A stretch of DNA of 64,000 bases, from contig NC_081555.1 of NCBI RefSeq assembly GCF_963082655.1, forward strand, positions 30,675,266 through 30,739,265. The letters run 5' to 3'. The DNA is from Stomoxys calcitrans (Eukaryota > Arthropoda > Insecta > Diptera > Muscidae). Below, one piece after another: positions 10,827 to 22,690 of this stretch. Each line of letters opens with the position of its first letter. The stretch's first letter is position 1. The position numbers and the translations under genes are program-made. The notes under the pieces were generated by a model. The model had not been told where the DNA came from. It did no database searches and saw only the letters and a program-made list of their open reading frames with translations.

Positions 10827-11740
10827 CCATAGGAATGGCGATAAAATGCCCCCCTTGTAGCGTGCCCTGTGCCACTTTCTCCCTTATAGTTATGCCATGG
10901 GACACACAATTTATCCACCTGTTCCTTAGCATATGGTTTATCCAGTCTCTAAGGACCGGGTCCACCCGGCACTGGTCTAAGGATTAGATCAGTGTGTCGG
11001 TCCGCACTTTGTTAAAAGCCCCCTCAATGTCAATGCACACCGATGTACGTTTTGACATCGAAGGATTCTTCTAATTTATGGACAACTTCGTGCAGGGCAG
11101 TCTCCACCGACCTTCCCTTTACATAGGCATGCTATTGAGCAGTTCGCTGGATGTCCTACTCTTTATCATGGTGTCCACAATACGTTCCATTACCTTGCAG
11201 AGCTTGGGTATAAATACCAACCTTGCCTGTTGCCCAGTTTTCGGACCATAAAAGAGTACTACATACAGGCCAGATTGGGCGCCAGATAGTCGGCCTCCTT
11301 CTGTAGTAACGCCGAAAATATTCCATAAGCTACGGGTGACTTAAATGGTTTGAAGTTCCTCAAAGCATCATAATTCCCAGATTACGGTGTTTCCGTGTGT
11401 CCCGTCGTATCCTGCGAAAAAGGGGTTATCATCAAAAGCCTCAACATGTCCTCCGTTATCTCCGCTCTCAAGCACTTGTCGTCTACTAACGTTTCAGCTT
11501 GGACATGGGTTTTTGAGAGAAACTTTTTAATCTTGGCGACGTCTTTAGCGCCAACGACCTGGTTGCAGTAAAACTTTCAAGAGGCAAGTTTTGCCGCTCT
11601 GGTTATCTTTTTGTATTCCTTGAGCCGTGTGTAATACACATCCCTATACACTTCCGTTTTTTTACGACGTGCTCTGTCTGCGGAACTCTTTCCCTATGTC
11701 CCGAATCTCTCCGGTCATACAAGGTTTTTCTTGGGCTGAT

Positions 11741-12160
11741 TTACATTCTTGAAGAGGTGCTCCACAGACTATCTGTTGAATTCGAGCCTTGTTGAACCAT
11801 TTGAGGTGTTGTTGCAGTATTTTGTGGGTTACCACCATGGTGTTTAGCAACACTACCAGAATCATTATAACGATTTATGGAACGATACACCAACATTTCG
11901 TTCACTTTGAGGTGTTTGAGTTCGCCAACTACAGCTGCTTGTGAAATTTTCAGATAATCATAGCGCAATCACTCAATTACTCGGAAGCAATTGCTTTCAG
12001 TGGCTTGTAAACAATATATTGACCTGTCAACAAATCAATTATCATGTAGCTATCATTGCTGGTTTGACAGATGTACCAATGTGACATTGGTTACACTTTG
12101 TGTCAGCTATACAGTATGCAGGGTTAATGCTTATGACCCATGCACAAAATCCAACTAGGA
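11741..12160 (-). mobile_element. Mariner-like transposase 5' remnant
   Basis: The minus-strand frame 11741-11968 encodes MVYRSIN-type helix-turn-helix text: SQAAVVGELKHL, VYRSINRYNDSGSV and GGNPQNTATTPQ resemble the N-terminal DNA-binding region of mariner transposases (VY-TIKR-ETGSV-DRPRSGRP). No DDE catalytic region is present. It abuts LINE-A at 11740, so one probably interrupted the other. The upstream stretch to about 12160 may include the element's 5' UTR. Confidence 0.5.
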
Positions 12161-12324
12161 ACCTAGGTTAAGTTAGGTTTAAGTCTGCCATCAGACTCAT
12201 TTAGATGTTTTCGTCCATTGTAATACCACAGAAACAGAATAGTAATAATACCTTCTAGTTCCTACCGTTCCATCCATCCATCCAGATCGCTTCAAAAAGC
12301 CCAATCACTAAATCAGAAAGGTTC

Positions 12325-12813
12325 TCAAAGAAATGAGAACCTAAAGTGAAACTCCTTCCGACTGCTAGTGCGGGACACACACACACACAGAAGTTGTTCT
12401 ATAGGCTCTTCTTCTACGATGTCCTCACAGCTTCTGCAAAAGTCGTTACTGGCAACCTTTAGTCTCTCCACATATTTTGCGATTAGACAGTGACCTGTCA
12501 TGACGGACACAATGACTGAAACGTCTGTTGTAGTCAATGACAGCAAAGCGGTAGACCTCTTCAAGTCTAGATTAGGCCACATAGTTTCGGAATGCTCACA
12601 GCCCCCTCTTTGTGACTTTCTAACACTCGTTGTCCTTCGGGCCTGGTTCTGAAAACTTAGCTTACATGTCGCTAGAGGCATACCCACAGATTCCAGTGTC
12701 CCTGGTATGAGTAGGGTAGTTTCTAGTCTCGCAAGCTCCTCCGCTTTACAATTCCCTGGGATATCTCTGTGGAATGGCACCCAGAACAGGTGAATTTTGA
12801 ACTGTCCAGCCAT
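12325..12813 (-). pseudogene. LINE-B RNase H tail and C-terminal region
   Basis: A 162-residue frame begins with QFKIHLFWVPFHRDIPGNCK, matching the last RNase H motif (W-PGH-GI-GNE-AD-LA), here with Glu in place of the usual Asp (KAEELA). It continues into TGHCLIAKYVERLKV and CRSCEDIVEEEPIEQLLCVC, the degraded C-terminal finger. The last part, past the CA run, is probably out of frame. It follows 12855-13502 after one frame break. Confidence 0.65.
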
Positions 12814-12854
12814 CTCCTTGAGAGATCTGCGGCAGTTGGTGGTGGTTTTTGTGT

Positions 12855-13502
12855 TCAGAAACGTACGTTCTCAAGGGATTTAATGGCTGCTTGGCTGTCC
12901 GAGAAGATATTTATGCCAATCGTCGTAATGACATTATATCTTACCACTTCCTTAATTGCAAGGATCTCCGCTTGATACACACTGCAGCGGTCGGGTAACC
13001 TTTTCGATGTGGCCAGTTCTAGATCTTTAGAGTACAACCCAAAGCCCACCTGGTCGTTTGGTTTGGATCCATCCGTATAGAAATCTATGTTACTTATGTT
13101 ACCAGGGATATTGTAGTACCAATCGGTTCTGTCAGGAATAGTGGTATAGTACTTTTTAAGAAAAGACGGCACAGGTAGGGTGTAATCAACACTGCCTGGA
13201 ACATCGTATATTGTATCAAGGATAACACAGTGTCCGTAGCCGCCACACAACCAAAGACAAAGCTCCTTTAACCTCACAGCAGTGGTCGCTGCAACTTGTC
13301 TAGCCACAATGTCCAGAGGCATTTGATGTATCATTGAATTCAGTGCATCATATGGTGACGTCCTCGGTGCGGCTGTGATGCACAAACAAGCCATCCTTTG
13401 GATCCAGTTAAATATTAAGCAGTAGTTGGGCTTTTGGAGCGCCGTCCACCAGACCACAACACCATATAGCATAATAGGACTGGCAAATGCAGTATAACCC
13501 AA
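12855..13502 (-). pseudogene. LINE-B RT thumb and RNase H domain
   Basis: An open frame of 215 residues. MLYGVVVWWTALQK (11-24) is the thumb-to-linker signature of R1/LOA-like RTs. RNase H follows with its three main acids present: D144 in FYTDGSK, E179 in YQAEILAI and D202 in FSDSQAAI. The ORF lacks the upstream palm and is cut off from the rest of the C terminus, so it is a relic, although this one domain looks well preserved. Confidence 0.7.
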
Positions 13503-14387
13503 TGCATGACAAGCATTGGGTATATACTAGGAAACTAGGAACCAGTGAAACCTTTGGATATGATCAGCACTAATGGGCTAAGGAAGATGATTTATAAATC
13601 TGGATGTTGGAAGAGAAGTTTACTTCTTTAGACATCTAATCTTCTCTCTTTGCCAGCTTATGAATGTTATAAAAATTCCGTTTTCCAAACACTGTCCCTC
13701 CTAGTCAAGTAAATCTAACGATTCGCTATTGGTTACATGGTTACCGTGGAATATGTGAATTGCGGTTGATTTACAATTTATTTGGATGACAATGAACACG
13801 CGTGTCGACTGCCCATTTAGACATCCGCTGGTGTTGTGGTAGTCAGACAGCAAAGCAAACAATGCAACCAAAACATCGGATGTGCCTACTCAAGTGTCAA
13901 ATGTTTTTGAGAGTAGCAAACAATGATGCGGATGACGGTCTTTGGGAGGGGTTATTTCTCCTTAAGGACCATTGATGTTAACCAACAAAGGGTGTTTTGT
14001 TAATTTATCGCATTTTAATCTGAAAATTGGTTTTTGTTGAAAATTTCTATTTAAGGTTGTATAGCATACGATTATGTCTCATATGAAGACTTGGATGCGC
14101 CATGAAAATGTCAAAACATAAGGAATGATAAGATAGCAAATTGTGATGTAGGTACAAAATGACATTAAGGAAAAAAATTGCATTTTCTGTTAAGAAAGAA
14201 GCGAGAGTGCGTTTATAGGGAAAGTTTTATCGAGAAGAGAATATTTTGATATTTGGTGTTGGGAATTGCCAATATTTTCAATGAGTAGTTCGTTAAAGAA
14301 CGGCGGTTATACTTCTCTCATTTATGTAAGTACTGTTCGTTGAAATTTATGCTCAACGACATTGGCCCGACTTTTCATTGCTCATTT
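13503..14387. other. Spacer, no gene recognised
   Basis: About 880 bases without a supportable gene. Frames are short on both strands and I see no transposon ends. Confidence 0.4.
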
Positions 14388-14470
14388 CCTATCCGATTTG
14401 GTTGAAATTTTGAACAACGACTTCACTTATGAACTTCAACAAATATGACAAATATGGTTCTAATCCTCCG
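14388..14470 (+). repeat. DINE-like body fragment
   Basis: TATCCGATTTGGTTGAAATT and the following words match one unit of the DINE-like body. It is a single partial unit. Confidence 0.5.
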
Positions 14471-15454
14471 CCGAGGTCAATAAACTTGTTGCAATGCGGG
14501 GGCTTAAGAATAAAATCTAGGGTCGGTGCATTCACCTGGGAAATCATACTGCCCTAGGCGCCATAGGTTCCAAGGTGAATACAATGGCTTCGGATTCAAC
14601 CTGAACTAAAAGTTATCCTATGATATACATACATGAGTCACAATATTACAAAGAATAACTCTGCAGGTGGCCATAGGTTCAGTGCCGTGAATTCACCCGA
14701 ACTAGGAGGTTCGGCAGGGACACAATATCTGCAGATCCCAACCTCATGTCAAACAAGCACACAACAGACACCATACTTGAACTCTACATACAATACACTG
14801 ATCCGACAAGACAACATTGACTTGTCCCCCTGCGAAGATTCCTGCAATGGACTCTCGGGAGTTGGAGTGATCCAGCTTTATGAACCTGACAACAGCTGTA
14901 ACCTCAACTCCTGATGGAGAGGCGGATACCTCGCAAGTGTACAAGCGGAAAGTACGGAAGACGGACGAGTAGAAACGGGAAGAAGGCTACAAACGCTCGT
15001 CATGATTTCTGAGTAAGATGGAGGGTCTAGAGCCATCTACTTTGATGATCCGTGACAAGCGTTTGATGCGCAACCATACGTACCACGTCAGGAAGTTCGA
15101 GTCTATGATGAACACTACCGGCCCTACATCGAACGATAACGGAAAAAACACCAACGCTACCACTACAACGAGAACTGTCAAATGCGCTACAGACTAAACC
15201 AAGACCGCAGATGGAAGGCCCTCGCGCCAGATACGAGCCCAGATTAGGGCACAACTGTTAAGACGAGGCCTTTCATCGATCCTGCCGTCAATGCCAGGAA
15301 AGGTGGTCAGCAGAGTCTCCTCCCGATAAGGGTATCACACTCAAATGACATGCCCAATCCAGGAAATAAGCGACAGTGTTTTGGCAATGTGAAGGCACCT
15401 GAAGGCAAAACGGCCAAGAAATTTATTAGTTTGTCAACAGCGACTGAATGACAA

Positions 15455-15991
15455 GTGGCTATCTTGGACCGGAGCAATCCTGAAGGCCGGCAATCCACTG
15501 AAAGATGGTTGTTAGTTGAAGAGATGATTCTCCGAGCCCTATCGGAAGCCATTGGAAAAGGCGAGGATGACTCCTTAGCGGCTTTCGATAGCGCCAAGTG
15601 GCAGAAGGGCGTCAAGGTCATCGGATGCGGTTATAAGAAAACTTTGGATTTTCTTTCGACTTGCCATTGGTGGCCTTAACCCTCTTTGGCTTGGCATGAA
15701 GATAGAGTTGCACACGGTTGATCAGATCCCCCGCTGGACTACACTGAGAGTGTGGATTTCAGTGTTGGAGGCGAAACCATACTCAGGCGGCTTAAAGGGC
15801 AGAATAAACATCTTCTAGCGGAGAACTGGACAATTGTAAGGGCACGAGCGAGGGATAAAGGTAAGGATCTCTGGATCAGGGTTCAATCAGAACCATTGTC
15901 ACTCCTGAAGTCCGCGCTGACAGAGACCAAGTTCGGCTTAAACCAGGTGAGAATTATCCTGCCTACCGATGACGGCAACGCCAACCAGTAA
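15455..15991 (+). pseudogene. LINE-C ORF1 C-terminal pieces
   Basis: Two frames, 15455-15679 and 15752-15991, give LDRSNPEGRQSTERWLLVEE and SAKWQKGVKVIGC, then NWTIVRARARDKGKDLWIRV and LNQVRIILP. This pattern is common in ORF1 proteins of fly R1/LOA-like LINEs (it reminds me of the DUF4780 type; the link is from memory). One frameshift separates the pieces. It ends just before the endonuclease start, as expected of a bicistronic LINE. Confidence 0.55.
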
Positions 15992-16208
15992 GCTAGGGGG
16001 CATGAGCTGCCTGAAACAAGTGCAGATTAACCTGCACCACTCAGAGGCAGCCACATTTGAGCTGCTGAGGGCTATGGGGAGGGATGGTACTGATGTAGCC
16101 CTTGTTCAGGAACCGTGGTTACGTGGTAACAAGGTTCATGAATTTAGATCACGAAATCTGAATTTCACCTACCCCCAGCAGAAGGTAAGGTTAGTAGCTG
16201 TATCGTAG
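15969..16208 (+). pseudogene. LINE-C endonuclease N-terminus
   Basis: The frame reads CLKQVQINLHHSEAATFELL followed by DVALVQEPW, the start of an APE-type endonuclease as in R1/LOA-like LINEs (QINLHHS, then the catalytic Glu in QEPW). It stops after about 70 residues; the rest of the nuclease (to about 16520) is only recognisable in broken frames, e.g. a GGDANPHH-like stretch near 16380. Confidence 0.65.
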
Positions 16209-17075
16209 CCAGCAGGGTTTTGAACCTAACTCTGATTTCTCGTTTTAGCGATGAAGACTTAACGGTAGTAGCCTTGGAGAGACAGCGCAAACTATTACTG
16301 GTCCTGGCCTCCATGTACCTACCATACGATGTAGTCAGGTCAGCTGGTGGGAGGATAAGGGGCATGACCTTGTACTAGGGGGTGACGCCAATCCACACCA
16401 CAGCCTCTGGGGAAGCACTTTCTACAATCGGATCAGTGAACAGGTTATAGATATAAAACTTGAGTCAAACGGAGACTCTGTAAAAGTCTTGAGTTGGAAC
16501 GTCTTCATCCAGTTCTCCTTTTCGGATCACTATAGAATAGGTTTTCAGGTTAAGCATGAAATAGTGAGGTGGAGACCATAAAGAAACTCAAGAAAGTCCA
16601 ACTGGGAGAAGTTCAGGGAGCAGATACAGAAACTGTGGCCCCCTAGGCGGCCTCTGGAGGACGCAAGGGAACTATAGGCTGCAAAAGATCTCGTCACGGA
16701 GTGCCTGAACGAGGCCTTTTTAAAGGTATGTCCGGAACGAGTACCGCCGTGTAAAACCCGCCAGTCATGGTGGTCACCAGAGCTGAAGGTGCTCAGGAGG
16801 CAGAGTAGAAAAGTTTTTAATAAGGCCAAGAAGGAGAACACGGCAAATGGCTGGGACGAAAATGGCAATGGCCTTGTCAAGTTCAAAAAGAAGACGAGGG
16901 GGGCGAAGAGGAGTTTCTTGGCGAAATTCGGTGGAGAATTGGAAAGCACTAGTGAGACATCTAGGTGGCGAAAAGTGTTCCCGTAGGATCGTAGCACGCC
17001 TAGCTCCCTGAAGTGCGAGGACGGGATTTACACCGAGAGTGATCAGGAGACGGTGGAACTCTTGATGGAGACGTA

Positions 17076-18280
17076 TTGTATTTCCCGGACGGTCAAAAAG
17101 AGGTCGACGATCAAGATATCACAATACATACATATGCGGCCTCGGGGGATGACCCCATCAAGAACATCGTTGACAAGGGGAAGATAGTGTGGGCAGTCCG
17201 CACTTTCCGGTTATTTAAGTCGGCCGCACCTGACAACATTATACCGGAACTGTTGCAGGAATTCTTTGACTCACCCTGTCCTGGCTTGGAGTTACTCTAC
17301 CCTGTCTTGAACGGAGTGAGGTCAAGGTGAAGGGTGAAAGGGGGACTGACGACGGAGAACTTCGAAACGACTCTTCACTAAGGGGAACGAGTGGTCGAGA
17401 CGTCTCTCCAACAGAAGGACTATATTTTGGCGGCCTTCTTGGATACTGAGGGGGCCTTCAATAACGTGGAGTTAGAATTGATAGTCACCGCACAGGACCG
17501 CATGGGGATTCACCCCATAATCTCCCAGTGGACCAATATTATGCTCTTTGGCAGGATTATTGATGCGAACCTATGAGATAGTGTTGTCAGAAGGCGGGTG
17601 ACAAGAGGAACGCCCCAGGTAGTGGTATTCTCGGCAATTCTATGGAACCTCGTGATAAATGAAAATCTGTTGGATCATGGCGGGGATGGCACGAAGGTAA
17701 GGACGACGTCGTGTTGCTCGTCCGAGGCAGGTTTCTGTCGACGATCAGCAGTATCAGAGAAGAGTCACTGAGGTGATTGACGCGATGGGCTACCAGAAAT
17801 GGGTTGGGAATCATCTCAAAGCAGATTGTGCTGGTACTCTTCACGCGTATATATAAGATATCGGATTTCAGACTCCCGTCGTTTGACGGGATTACCCTAC
17901 AGTTGTCGAAGTTGGCAAAGTACCTTGACATAGTCCCCGATTTGAAGCTGTCTTGGAAGAGGAATACCGAGGAGAGAGGCCGTAAGGTACTGTGCACTTT
18001 TACTGCTGCAGAAGGATGTTCGGTAGGAAGAGGGGTAACCCCCAAAATTATTTATGTATACGGCCATTGTGAGACCAGTACTGGCCTAAGGAGCACTGGT
18101 ATGGTGGAGGGCCGTGGAGGAGAGGACTCATTCGAGAGAACTCGAGAAGGTCCAAGGACTGGCCTGCGACGGGGTCACAGGAGCATTGAAATTCGCACCG
18201 CAGGCAGGTCTGGAAGCGATGCTGATTATGCAGCCCTTAGGGGCCTATATTCCAACTTTCGCCGCCAAGGTCGCGCTTAG
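17076..18280 (+). pseudogene. LINE-C reverse transcriptase, fragmented
   Basis: Pieces at 17076-17330, 17391-17576 and 17777-18280 give, in order, SAAPDNIIPELLQEF, motif A LAAFLDTEGAFNNVELE, a motif C remnant DDVVLLVRG (about 17702-17730) and LAKYLDIVPDLKLSWKRN of the thumb. At least three frame changes are needed to read through. The TEGAFNNV form of motif A is that of RNase-H-bearing R1/LOA-like elements. Confidence 0.65.
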
Positions 18281-18287
18281 GCCAATG

Positions 18288-18570
18288 GAGCTCAGCATGT
18301 TGAAGGAGGATAATTGCGGCCACAATTCGATTCTGGATGTTATGAATGCGAAGGGTAGACTGAGGAGGATCTCCGGCAGAGGGAACTCGGCATTGAGCAT
18401 GCCGAGTTCCGGCCACAATTCGCTTCTGGATGTTATGGATGCAAACAGTAGAATGAGGTGGATCTCCGCCTGAGGGAACTCGACATGCTCAAAGAAGACA
18501 ATTACGGCCACAGTTCGATTCTGGATGTTATGGATGCGAAGGATAGACTCAGGAGGATCACCGACTACCT
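18288..18570 (+). repeat. Three tandem copies of a roughly 93-bp segment in LINE-C
   Basis: The words CGATTCTGGATGTTATG and AGGAGGATCTCCG recur at about 18335, 18420 and 18515. Copies start near 18288, 18383 and 18475. The middle copy has lost the GAAGGAGGATAATTGC stretch and carries a short palindrome instead. Confidence 0.75.
18382..18410. repeat. Perfect 12-bp hairpin, 5-nt loop
   Basis: GGAACTCGGCAT (18382-18393), loop TGAGC, ATGCCGAGTTCC (18399-18410). It sits inside the middle copy of the LINE-C triplication and replaces sequence found in the other two copies. Confidence 0.85.
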
Positions 18571-18659
18571 GGCAGCAGTACCGACTGGGATAAGGGCTTT
18601 CAGGATTCGTTTTCTTGGAAGGGATGGATGGAAGGCCAATGCTATGTTTGAGGAGGATG

Positions 18660-19590
18660 AGACCTCGATCTTCACCGATGGCTCCAAGATGTAGTCACGG
18701 ACTGAATTGAGCGCGTATGCTCCGATGCACTAAATATCGGTGTGTCTCTGAGACTGCTGGACGAGTGTACAGTTTTCTAGATGTCTGTGCCATTGCAGTA
18801 GCCGCAAGAAAAATTTTGGTAAGGGTTTTAGCGCCCTCAAAGCTCAGGATTTATGTGCACAACATGGCGGCGCTCAAGGCTTTGAGATCGAGGACGGTGA
18901 GGTCGGGGCGGATTTTTGGAGACCCTGGATAAGCTTCGAGTCCACGATGTAACGCTGACATTGGTTCCCGGACATGAGGGTATTCCAAGGAATGAGGGAG
19001 CGAATGAATGCTCCAGGAGGGGTTAGTATGCGCCAGGGGGACCAGTCAACGGTCCTGCCTACGTGCAATTTGTCGAGCTACTGAACACAGAAGAAGAGAT
19101 GGCCAGAGTGGTGTCGGTGGCAATATGGGACTCGGGGCGGAGGTGCGCGGCGTATTGTTTGGAGTCCCTGGATAAGCTCCGAGTCCACGATGTAACGCTG
19201 ATATAGGTTGCCGGACTAAGGGGTCATGGTCAGTCAACGGCCCTGCCTACGTGCTATTTGTCGAGCTACTGAACACAGAAGAAAAGATGGCCAGAGTGGT
19301 GGCGGTGGCTATATCGGGGACTCGGCGGATGGTTGCCGGACCGCTAGGGTGCTCTGGACTGTCATCGACCAGAGGAAGTGGAGGGAGTTGCTGGCGTTCG
19401 AGAAGAAGTCGATGAGTAACAGGGGTCATTACTAGATACTATGCCATAGGCCACTTGGCGGCGTGCGTGGGAATAAAGCATAATGACTACTGCAGGAGTT
19501 GCCTCGATGAGGATGAGACAACCGAGCACTTGTCTTGTTCGTCTCCTGGTCTACAGGGACGCAGGAATGCTCTCCCTCGTGGGAAGCCGA
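18660..19590 (+). pseudogene. LINE-C RNase H and C-terminal finger, broken and partly duplicated
   Basis: IFTDGSKM (ending near 18694) is the first RNase H motif, with AALKALRSRTVRS (near 18865) and LVPGHEGIPRNEGANE (near 18960) further on. A block of about 243 bp that includes TAAGCTTCGAGTCCACGATG is present twice (starts about 18925 and 19168). A finger-like stretch CRSCLDEDETTEHLSC follows near 19490. Stops between these pieces exclude a working protein. Confidence 0.6.
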
Positions 19591-19670
19591 CTTCTGCGAT
19601 CTGGGTGAACTTGAGAACGTACCTCTGAAAGGTCTCCTGACCTCCGGGGACCCGGCCGATCTAAGCAAAC

Positions 19671-21514
19671 TTTTACCTTGTTTTTTATGTTTTTGCTAGG
19701 ATTCGAAACAAGGCATTCTGCATCATAGACGGATTTACTAGACTGAAGTCCACGATTTATTTGTACTAAAAACTCTCCATCTTTAACAGTCTTAACATAA
19801 GCCTTTCTGAAATAAAAAAAATCATTCCACAGCAATGCTGTGGTGTGCAATGTAATGCTCAATTGAACAATTGAGCTACTTTGCCTCAAGTTGCTCTGAT
19901 GCACCATACCATGCCATCGTGCCCAACGAAGTATGGTATGACTCCCTCAAATTTGCCCTGGACATTTTCCACACCAATTTAGCAATTCAAAAAAATTCGT
20001 TATGGTTGACTGCCGCCTTGGCAAGGATTGCCTTACTCACTTAACACATCTATTACTTGTAAGCATTACTTTATTCTGAGCAGAGAATTGGGTGCAGAAG
20101 CCTCTGTTTAGGGCTTTTGTAATCACAGCCAAAGTACAATAATTAAATGACGATTTGGCACAAACAACCAAACGGTTGACACGCGTTGGTTGCCCTAGCT
20201 ACTCTGGAGTTATTTAGCCAAAAACGAGAAGCATTGGCTGCAGGAGTGAGCGATGGCAGTTGACATACAATTCTCATCTGTCCTATTTCTAGGTTGGCAG
20301 AGGGAGGCATAGGGCCACGTGCCCGACAAGTGACATTGGTATTAAGACTCAATTTGGCTGTTATCAAAGCAAACAAATCGAAATCTGGTACGTTCTGGTT
20401 CAATGTTACTGTAGCAATTTTTGTGGACAATGCGACAAGCGCGACAAAAATTCTTCCTCCCCACTTTTACCCATCCACAAGCATGACATTTAAGACAGTC
20501 CGTTGTTGTGCCACTGCCGTTCTTGGGAATTTGAGGAAGAAGAAGGGCAGGGTGGTTGTATGACATTCTCCAGATGAATGATGTATGAATGTTTGGGCTG
20601 TCGTGTGTGTATGTTTGTTTAATATGACATTTCCAAGAGATAAGCAGATAGGAGCAGCAAATCGTCCCCATATTCTCATTGTGTATGCACTGCTCTCTTG
20701 GAGTTTTGAGTTTTGCTTATGAGGGTTATACTCATATTGTTTCCCTTGCAGCAAGTCTTAGCCCTTTATTCACGCTACTGTTATCACTGGAAATTTGATT
20801 TATTTGGTCCTTTTTCGCTGTGAATGGCTTTAAATTTCATGTTCTCTGTATTTGTGGGCGGGGTGGTACAGAGATGAGTCTGGAGTTATTAGAAATTTGA
20901 TTATGCCTCAATGACAAAGTAAATGGGGAAAGGAATTCACTCTAGCAAATTGTTATCTCTTTAAGGATGAAATTAAATTATTCTTGATCATATATTAGGA
21001 AAACAATATCGAAATAATGTGGGAAACCTTATTTCTCGGTACTGAGTAAAAGAAATTTAGAAAAATCCAAAGACTTTTAACATCATAACATGAAGTGTTA
21101 TATAGACAAGCATAAAATTGTGCCACCGAAAAAGTACTCAGACTCTGTCTCTACTAAATGCAATGCCCTACACTTCAGCATATTCTCTGATAGTTATGGG
21201 CCTTCTACTTTAGTTGGAATAATAGACATATATGATGGTGATTAGTAATAAATAACCACAGGGTAGCTGACACGTAGCATTACCTATTTAAACGACCACA
21301 TTTGTTTTGGGAAAATATTTTTTATGATTCAAATGACAAAAATTTGTGGAAATATTCTAAATATCGGAATTCATTCACTTTTGCTGGACATGAACACCTT
21401 TTGCCTTGATTTTTGCTTTGATCAAAAAACGAGTTGCATGGTGTACTAATGTAATCTGACGTAATATGTCCTAATCCCGTACAATCGGTATCTTCAGCGC
21501 ATCCGAACTGGTAT
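19671..21514. other. Spacer, no gene recognised
   Basis: About 1.8 kb. Minus-strand frames at 20143-20754 overlap one another and look like chance; one has several cysteines (CLKCHACGW, CRACRIVHKNC) but no family pattern. No transposon ends found. It could be intron or intergenic DNA. Confidence 0.4.
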
Positions 21515-21670
21515 AAGGATACCCACCACCATTGGATGGGGGTATACTAACCTAGTCGTTCCTCGAAATATTGATCGTCGACCCCATTTATATTCTTGAT
21601 CGTTTGGACATTTTGAGTCGGTCTAGCCATGTCCGTCCGTCCGTCTGGCGAAATCACGATAGTGGTAGTA

Positions 21671-21868
21671 AAGGGTGATTTTTTTGAGGTTAGGATTTTC
21701 ATGCATTAGTATTTGACAGATCACGTGGGATTTCAAACATGGTGTCAAAGAGAAAGATGCTCAGTATGCTTTGACATTTCATCATGAATAGACTTACTAA
21801 CGAGCAACGCTTGCAAATCATTGAATTTTATTACCAAAATCAGTGTTCGGTTCGAAATGTATCAGCGA
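21671..21868 (+). mobile_element. 5' fragment of a Tc1/mariner transposon
   Basis: AAGGGTGATTTTTTTGAGG follows a TA and looks like a terminal repeat. The frame from 21784 starts MNRLTNEQRLQIIEFYYQ, which I recognise as the N-terminus of a mariner-type transposase (helix-turn-helix region). After about 25 residues it passes into DINE-like sequence. Catalytic domain and 3' end are missing. Confidence 0.7.
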
Positions 21869-22157
21869 CCAACATGCTGGTGATTGCAAATGGGCCATAT
21901 CGGTTCAGATTTGGGTATAGCTCCCATATAAACAAAACTCCCGATTTGACATATTTAGCCCCTAAAAGCGGCAATTATTATCCGATTGGTATGAAATTTT
22001 GCATGTAGTGTTCTGTAATTACGTTCAATAACCGTGCCAATAAGGTGGAAATCGATCTATAACCTGACATAGCTTCCATATAAACCGATTTCCGGATTTG
22101 ACATTTTGAACCCCTGGAAGCATCGAAATATCGATCTGGGACTCAACAAAGTATATA

Positions 22158-22266
22158 TTGGGTTGCCCAAAAAGTAATTGCGGATTTTCATATAGTTGGC
22201 GTTGACAAATTTTTTCAACGGCTTGTGACTCTGTAATTGCATTCTTTCTTCTTTTAGTTATCAGCT
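22158..22266 (+). mobile_element. Truncated mariner-type MITE
   Basis: Starts TTGGGTTGCCCAAAAAGTAA after TA and matches the left 110 bases of the complete MITEs, then stops at TTATCAGCT and returns to the DINE-like head. The right terminal repeat is missing. Confidence 0.75.
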
Positions 22267-22690
22267 TGACATTCTAAGTCGATTAAGCCCTGTCCGTCCG
22301 TCCGTTTGTCGATCTGTCCATTTGTCGAAAGCACGCTAACATTCGAAGGAATGAAGCTGGGCGCTTTTCCACAAATACTTCCTATTAGTGCAAGTTGGTT
22401 TGGATTGTAAATAGGTTATATCGGTGCATGTTTTGGTATAGCTGCCATATAAACCGATCCTAGATTTTGACTTGTTGAGCCTCTGAAGGGCGAAATTCTC
22501 TCCCCAGTTGGCTGAAATGTTGCACCTAAATCGGTTAATAACCTGATAAAGATCCAATATAAACCGATTTCGGATCTTGATTTCTTGAGGGCGCAATTAA
22601 TAACCGACGTGGCTGAAATTTTGATGAAGTGTTTTGGTTTGACCATCAACAAGTGTGACAAGTATGGCCTAAAGCGTTTCATTACCTGAT

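Larger units (their letters stand above)
9089..11740 (-). mobile_element. LINE-A relic (R1/LOA-like, RNase H bearing)
   Basis: Read on the minus strand it runs from the end of the endonuclease/RT linker (near 11740) through RT, RNase H and a C-terminal CCHC finger to a 3' end made of AACCTAACCTAACC (complement of 9089-9102). RT motif A and the palm are broken by frameshifts between 10830 and 11640. Close relatives in this window lie at 22691-24060, 44975-48974, 51290-52440 and 61500-63460. An element with RT followed by RNase H fits the I/R1/LOA groups; I cannot fix the clade by eye. Confidence 0.75.
12180..13502 (-). mobile_element. LINE-B relic (RNase H bearing), 3' part
   Basis: On the minus strand this runs from the RT thumb through RNase H to a cysteine/histidine-rich C terminus. 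It is related to but distinct from LINE-A; other pieces of the same family lie at 34765-35060, 38185-38880 and 49956-50510. A short CA microsatellite (about 12367-12382) sits in the C-terminal coding part. Confidence 0.7.
14480..19670 (+). mobile_element. LINE-C, long degenerate copy (about 5.2 kb)
   Basis: On the plus strand I can follow a 5' region, ORF1 pieces (15455-15991), an endonuclease start (about 16000), linker, RT (about 17080-18060), RNase H (about 18660-19000) and a C-terminal finger (about 19490). This is the order of an R1/LOA-type two-ORF element. Stops and frameshifts occur every few hundred bases. It carries a triplicated 93-bp block and a duplicated 243-bp block, both inside ORF2. 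Other LINE-C-like pieces occur at 27110-27720, 29765-30090 and probably 56400-56712. Confidence 0.75.
21515..22690 (+). mobile_element. DINE-like element(s), interrupted by two DNA transposons
   Basis: The head at about 21525 reads ACCCACCACCATTGGATGGG, with GTCCGTCCGTCTGGCG by 21640. A mariner-like piece (21671-21868) then breaks in, and body units resume (TAAACCGATTTCCGG near 22080). A second head lacking its first 70 bases starts around 22118, is interrupted by a truncated MITE (22158-22266) and has GTCCGTCCGTCCGTTTGTC. Body units continue to the LINE-A 3' end at 22691. No tail is left. Confidence 0.65.

Noticed and set aside
20342..20754. Minus-strand frames with clustered cysteines (CLKCHACGW, CRACRIVHKNC)
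   Set aside because: The spacing fits no zinc-finger family I know, the region has competing frames on both strands, and there are no splice sites or codon bias to support a gene.
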